Shown here: one piece after another, positions 14,358-18,218 of the stretch
Layout of the letters: each line of letters starts with the position of its first letter
Numbering within the stretch: position 1 is the stretch's first letter
NCBI GenBank assembly: GCA_964386785.1
Contig: CAYLUD010000031.1
Location: forward strand, 1 to 18,218
Reading direction: 5' to 3'
Length of the DNA stretch: 18,218 nucleotides
Source of the DNA: SZAS-3 sp964386785
GTDB taxonomy: Bacteria; Chlamydiota; Chlamydiia; Chlamydiales; JAAKFR01
Notes under the pieces: model-generated
Told to the model about the DNA's origin: nothing
What the model saw: the letters and a program-made list of their open reading frames with translations, nothing else
The model's database searches: none
Made by a program: the position numbers and the translations under genes

Positions 14358-15235
14358 TCTTTCACTTCAAGAGTGTTCCGAACAGAACATAAGGATAGTA
14401 GGTAAGCCCCAAGTAAGGGGTCTTGATGGATTAAGGGATCTTCAAGTTGCGTTAATGCAAGCTTAGAGATTTCATCATCCTCTGCAAATGAGGATAAAGC
14501 AAAAGCGGCATGTCGGTGATCAAATGTAATGGGACGACCTTGTAGCCGCTGCATAAGAAATTGTTTTGCAGGAGCCCCTAATTTATATAGGCTCTCTAAG
14601 ACAATCTCCTCAGAGAAGACCATTTCCCTATGGAGCATCTGAAATAGGGGAATCAAAGCTCGTGAGTCACCGAGATCCCCTAAGCAACAAGCAGCAAGGT
14701 ATGGTGCATATCCATAGCCAGGGTAGAGAGGGGAATAGGCTGCATCTGACTGTAGCAAATCGATGAGCAGGGGCACGATGGTTGGCCCTTGCTCTACAAT
14801 AGCCTGAATCTCTATTTCTGGCTCTTCCTCTTCACTCAGAATCAAATCGGCAATATAACGAGCTGCTGAAGGAGCTGGATAGTCATAGACATCTCGCAGT
14901 TTTTCATATGCCCGGCGGCATAGTGCCACTTGTTCTGCTTCTCCAGAGTCTAGAAACAAAGCTGCAAGATTCCCTCCTAATTCGTGCTCCACAGCTTTCA
15001 AATAGTGAATGCGATCTAGATCCAAATGGGGGTCGATACCAATATGCGACTCTTGTTCATAGTAGGCTAGCATGGTGTCAAAATTGCCTCCGAAGTGAGC
15101 GTCCCGATGCATCAAGATCCAATGATCCATCTCATCAGTTAGAAGGTCAGGCTCCGGTTCAGGGAATTGCGGATTGAATGGGACCCCATTCAATTGTTCA
15201 AAGAGAGAGGCAAAATTTTTTTTATTTGGTTCCAT
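14273..15235 (-). CDS. HEAT-like repeat protein of unknown function
   Basis: This soluble protein of 320 residues has an acidic N-terminal part (about 1-130, helical, with DEMDHWILMHRDAHFGGNFD). HEAT-like helix pairs follow (VEQGPTIVPLLIDLLQSD, CCLGDLGDSRALIPLFQMLH, LESLYKLGAPAKQFLMQRLQ, HAAFALSSFAEDDEISKLAL). HEAT solenoids bind proteins; no catalytic motif is visible. The start is taken at MEPNKK because AGGA, within the end of lipA, lies 6 bases upstream; an ATG at 15250 is also in frame. It overlaps the lipA end by 14 bases. The duplicated junctions show it once lay directly before sctJ, so it was cotranscribed with lipoate genes on one side and T3S genes on the other. It could be a T3S accessory protein, but nothing proves it. 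Confidence 0.8.
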   Translation of the reverse strand: MEPNKKNFASLFEQLNGVPFNPQFPEPEPDLLTDEMDHWILMHRDAHFGGNFDTMLAYYEQESHIGIDPHLDLDRIHYLKAVEHELGGNLAALFLDSGEAEQVALCRRAYEKLRDVYDYPAPSAARYIADLILSEEEEPEIEIQAIVEQGPTIVPLLIDLLQSDAAYSPLYPGYGYAPYLAACCLGDLGDSRALIPLFQMLHREMVFSEEIVLESLYKLGAPAKQFLMQRLQGRPITFDHRHAAFALSSFAEDDEISKLALTQLEDPLIHQDPLLGAYLLSLCSVRNTLEVKEQLMVLQQAPTLPKELSLQIHHLVQDWH

Positions 15236-16154
15236 TGCGAATCCTATCAAGAACTACATCTGCATTATAACTCGAACGCACGAATGGGCCGGAGTATACA
15301 AAAGGAATACCACAAGCTTGTCCATACGCAGTATATTCTTCAAATTCTTCAGGTATGACAAATCGTTTTACAGGTCGATTACGGGTGGTGGATTGTAGAT
15401 ACTGACCTATAGTGACGATATCGCAACCTACATGAGCTAAGTCTTTTAGTGTATCAAACACCTCTTCTTTGGTTTCGCCTAGTCCTACCATCAATCCAGA
15501 TTTTACATGCAAAGGAAAGCTTTTTGCTGCTGCAAGAATAGATAGAGATCGTTCATATGTAGCGCGATGGCGCACGGCTGGTGTACAGCGGCGTGACGTT
15601 TCGAGGTTATGATTGAAGATATCGGGACCTGCTCCTAGGAGATGCTGTAAACTGCCCAAATCGCCTTGGAAATCAGAAGTCAAAATCTCTGTGGAACGGT
15701 CAGGGCACTCTTTTTTTATCAGATCCAGAATTTTTTTAAGATGATCTGCTCCCCCATCAGGAAGGTCATCTCGTGCTACCATCGTGATGACCACATGGCG
15801 AAGGTTCAGAGCCTGGATAGATTCTACAATTTTTCTGGGCTCATCTGGATCTAAGGGTTTAGGTTGTTTCGCAAAGTCAATACTACAAAAGCTGCAAGCG
15901 CGCGTGCATTGAGATCCCATTGCGAGAAAGGTGGCCGTTTTTCGAGACCAACATTCCATCAAGTTCGGACATCGAGCTTCTTCGCAGACAGTGGCGAGTC
16001 GTTGTCCATGGAGCACTGCCTTTGTGTCCCACAGGAGTGGTTGTTGAGGAATATTACGGTGCAGCCATTTAGGAAACCGACCTAGCGGCTGAGAATCTTC
16101 CTCGGGGATGGGAGGAAGGACTGGCAAACGTCCTTGATTCGGTTTATTTGCCAT
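15222..16154 (-). CDS. lipA: Lipoyl synthase LipA
   Basis: LipA is a radical-SAM enzyme that inserts two sulfur atoms into octanoyl groups on the E2/H proteins, completing the lipoyl cofactor of pyruvate and 2-oxoglutarate dehydrogenases. The product has 310 residues. C57, C62 and C68 (CEEARCPNLMEC) bind the auxiliary iron-sulfur cluster. C83, C87 and C90 (CTRACSFC) bind the radical-SAM cluster. The conserved RSSYNAD motif lies near the C-terminus. All key residues are present. The frame extends upstream into lpdA; ATG 16154 is chosen because GGAAG precedes it by 4 bases and the mature family N-terminus fits. It overlaps the lpdA stop by 11 bases. Confidence 0.96.
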   Translation of the reverse strand: MANKPNQGRLPVLPPIPEEDSQPLGRFPKWLHRNIPQQPLLWDTKAVLHGQRLATVCEEARCPNLMECWSRKTATFLAMGSQCTRACSFCSIDFAKQPKPLDPDEPRKIVESIQALNLRHVVITMVARDDLPDGGADHLKKILDLIKKECPDRSTEILTSDFQGDLGSLQHLLGAGPDIFNHNLETSRRCTPAVRHRATYERSLSILAAAKSFPLHVKSGLMVGLGETKEEVFDTLKDLAHVGCDIVTIGQYLQSTTRNRPVKRFVIPEEFEEYTAYGQACGIPFVYSGPFVRSSYNADVVLDRIRNGTK

Positions 16155-17550
16155 GAGGCTTCCTTGGTGGCAAATGTAGAGAAGATCCCATAGCAACCCA
16201 TGCTGCTTCCATCCACCCCTCAGAAAGAGTAGGGTGGGCATGAATAGTATGGGCCACATCTTCCACAAGAATTTCTTGTTCCATAGCCAGTGTCATCTCT
16301 CCAATTAATGAAGAGGCATGTGGCCCCATAATTTGGGCTCCGAGAATTTGTCCAGTTTGGGTATGGGTAACAATTTGCGCAAATCCATCTGTCTCTGCAA
16401 TGGCTTGCGCTTTTCCTAAAGCTTGAAATGGAAACGATCCAACAGAAGCAGGTAAACCCATTTCTGTTGCTTTTTCTAATGTATATCCTACGGTAGCAAT
16501 CTCAGGGTAGGTGAAGATCACAGAAGGAATGGCTGCATTTTTCATGGCCACGCTCTTCCCGGCAGCATTTTCAGCGGCAAGGATGCCTTGATGAGATGCA
16601 ACATGGGCGAGCCATGATATGCCCGTGACATCCCCAATTGCGAAAATATGGGGCACATGAGTTTGCATATATGCGTTGACTGGGATCGTACCATTAGGCG
16701 CTGTGGGTACGCCCGCTATTTCGAGTCCTATCCCTGTGGAATTTGCCTGTCGTCCTACGGATACAAGAACATGATCTCCTTCAAAACTTCGACCATCAGC
16801 TAATTCAATATTCACAGTATTCATGTGGGGGTATGCTTTTGTAATGGCAGCGTGGGTCACGACCTGGATGCCTCGTTTTTGAAATGAGCGAGTCAAGGCG
16901 TCAGACACCTGTTTACCTTCCTGATTGATCAGGTTAGGGAGAGCTTCTAGGATGGTGACCTGAGCGCCAAGAGCGTGGTGCAAGGAGGCGAATTCACATC
17001 CAATGACCCCCCCACCTACAATCAACAATCGTTGTGGTACCTCCTTCAGATTGAGAAAAGAAGTAGAGTCATGCACACGTAGACCATCACAGGGAAGAAT
17101 AGGCAAACTTCTAGGCGAAGAGCCTGTAGCTAGAATGATCTTATCTCCACCTAGCACACAGCTGTCAGCTCCTACCACGGAAATTTCGTGAGGAGAGGTC
17201 AAGCGTCCCCGGCCTCGAATTAATCGAATACGGTTACTTTGTAGCAGGTGTTCTAGACCTTTACGGATTTTAGAGACCACTCCATCTTTATGGGTATTGA
17301 GAGCCGAGTAATCCATGCGCAGAGCATCCATATGGATGCCAAATATTGCTGCTTCCTTGGCTTTTCTCCATACCTCTGCTCCTGCGATTAAGGTTTTGGA
17401 TGGGATGCAGCCGCGATTGAGACAGGTGCCTCCCCATTCTGATGACTCAACTAACGCCGTGGAGAGCCCGAGTTGGGCTGCACGAATTGCAGCGATATAT
17501 CCACCTGGGCCACTTCCTAAAACGACGCAATCAAAATTTTCTTTTTCCAT
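16144..17550 (-). CDS. lpdA: Dihydrolipoyl dehydrogenase (E3)
   Basis: This FAD enzyme reoxidises dihydrolipoamide with NAD+ in the 2-oxo acid dehydrogenase complexes. The product has 468 residues, a normal length. The FAD-binding GSGPGG is at 12-17. The redox disulfide lies in GGTCLNRGCIPSK (C43, C48). The NAD-binding IVGGGVIGCEFASLHHALGA and second FAD site FAIGDVTG follow, and HAHPTLSEGWMEAA supplies the catalytic His/Glu pair of the partner subunit. ATG 17550 is preferred to the frame's earlier start at 17595, since MEKENFDCVVLGSG fits the family. No strong ribosome-binding site is seen. It heads the lpdA-lipA-HEAT unit, an arrangement that pairs lipoyl cofactor synthesis with its main user. 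Confidence 0.96.
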   Translation of the reverse strand: MEKENFDCVVLGSGPGGYIAAIRAAQLGLSTALVESSEWGGTCLNRGCIPSKTLIAGAEVWRKAKEAAIFGIHMDALRMDYSALNTHKDGVVSKIRKGLEHLLQSNRIRLIRGRGRLTSPHEISVVGADSCVLGGDKIILATGSSPRSLPILPCDGLRVHDSTSFLNLKEVPQRLLIVGGGVIGCEFASLHHALGAQVTILEALPNLINQEGKQVSDALTRSFQKRGIQVVTHAAITKAYPHMNTVNIELADGRSFEGDHVLVSVGRQANSTGIGLEIAGVPTAPNGTIPVNAYMQTHVPHIFAIGDVTGISWLAHVASHQGILAAENAAGKSVAMKNAAIPSVIFTYPEIATVGYTLEKATEMGLPASVGSFPFQALGKAQAIAETDGFAQIVTHTQTGQILGAQIMGPHASSLIGEMTLAMEQEILVEDVAHTIHAHPTLSEGWMEAAWVAMGSSLHLPPRKPHGK

Positions 17551-17595
17551 AAGCTTGTACAGGAGTTCTTTGTTAAGGTAGCGAGTGTAACACAA

Positions 17596-18127
17596 AAGGA
17601 CAACTTTTTCTCTATCAATTCTCAGATTTAATTTATAAAAATTTTAATACCCATGGGGGATATCTCTAAGATATCGTGATAGAGATAGCAAGATTCTTTT
17701 TTCGGTCGATTGTTACTGCTATAACAGAGCTGCTTCATTGAATAGGATTTGTGGGCGAGGGTCTGAATCTATCGTATGTTGATGGTGCGGATCCTGGTAT
17801 TGAGCAGGTCACAGCTCCCCATTCTAGTCTTGCCTGATCTATTTCTTAAGAGCACTGTTCGCAACTCTATTATCCTTGCGGATGTTGCTCTTAGCTATCC
17901 TGTTTATCAGAGTGGTTTCAAGGGTCTAGCCGAACACTTATGGAGAGAATAGGGCTAAACTGCTCACGATGTGGTTAAATTTGATTGATTTGCAAAAAAG
18001 ATTGTAGCTGCTTCTTTTGTTAAGAATCAATTTATTCTATTGGGCTCCAATTCTTTCCATTGTGGAAAAAATAAGTCAGCAGAGAGACCTCACGCCCTCT
18101 ACACGAGCTATAGATGGGCTCGCTCGG
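17596..18127. other. Degenerate intergenic region
   Basis: This holds the upstream region of lpdA, a small GATATC/GATATC inverted repeat near 17660-17676, and decayed coding sequence on the plus strand. A frame from 17742 reads VGEGLNLSYVDGADPGIEQV before a stop. A second frame (17776-17952, 58 codons) ends YQSGFKGLAEHLWRE and includes the 30-bp repeat. They look like one frameshifted gene remnant. I do not recognise the parent protein. Confidence 0.3.
17912..17941. repeat. 30-bp dispersed repeat, copy 2
   Basis: This matches 13859-13888 with two mismatches. It lies about 200 bases from the IS30-type transposase end. Confidence 0.6.
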
Positions 18128-18141
18128 GACTCCTTTGGAGT

Positions 18142-18218
18142 CTATCCTTGAAGAAGGGAGAGAAAAGCTTCTTGTGGAGTTCTGAAACCTAAAATCTCGC
18201 TAGGCCTTTGATTCATTA
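18142..18218 (-). CDS. IS30-family transposase, C-terminal end (runs off window)
   Basis: The last 25 codons of a minus-strand gene read MNQRPSEILGFRTPQEAF and end LSLLQG-stop. This matches the characteristic IS30-family C-terminus (LNxRPRKxLGFxTPxEVF). The final stop is followed by a GACTCC-TTT-GGAGTC hairpin (18128-18142). The rest of the element lies beyond the window, so its integrity and terminal repeats cannot be judged. Confidence 0.75.
   Translation of the reverse strand, partial: MNQRPSEILGFRTPQEAFLSLLQG

Overview
The window looks like a chromosomal segment of a member of the phylum Chlamydiota, probably an environmental (amoeba- or arthropod-associated) lineage rather than Chlamydia itself. 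The best evidence is the block on the minus strand: lpdA, lipA, then sctJ, a sctK-like gene, sctL, sctR, sctS and sctT. This is the order I recall for the C. trachomatis block CT557 to CT564. A type III secretion (T3S) chaperone and a CopB-type translocator lie in the same window. Base composition is moderate and mobile-element debris is common, as in environmental chlamydiae. I cannot fix the genus.

Layout, left to right. Positions 1-2500 are gene-poor accessory sequence. They hold a small cysteine-rich protein (476-844, plus), a two-helix membrane protein resembling chlamydial inclusion-membrane (Inc) proteins (1406-1882, minus), a broken IS982-type transposase (2156-2407, minus) and a 39-bp repeat at 169 and 2440. 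Positions 2511-5517 form a T3S effector/translocator patch. A phosphatidylinositol 3/4-kinase-like protein (minus) is divergent from a SycD/LcrH-type TPR chaperone and a CopB/SctE translocator (plus, overlapping ATGA). Next come pgeF/yfiH (plus) and a convergent EamA transporter (minus). Positions 7345-11564 (minus) encode the T3S export apparatus and inner ring: SctT, SctS, SctR, SctL, SctK-like and the SctJ lipoprotein. These genes are tightly coupled. Positions 14273-17550 (minus) hold lpdA, lipA and a HEAT-like protein gene with overlapping ends.

The most interesting structure lies between these two minus-strand blocks. About 2.5 kb carrying an ankyrin-like solenoid gene and a small split ORF, both on the plus strand, sits between two roughly 165-bp direct repeats (11511-11676 and 14192-14357). 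Each repeat is a copy of the same junction: the 3' end of the HEAT-like gene joined to the 5' end of sctJ. The intact HEAT gene lies on one side and the intact sctJ on the other. The inner copies leave a HEAT-tail fragment and a frameshifted sctJ signal-peptide fragment. The sequence therefore records how a continuous lpdA-lipA-HEAT-sctJKLRST block was opened by an insertion or duplication carrying a host-interaction-type gene.

The right end (17596-18218) is mostly degenerate. It contains a 30-bp repeat shared with the insert and ends in the C-terminus of an IS30-type transposase that runs off the window. No rRNA, tRNA or CRISPR array was recognised.
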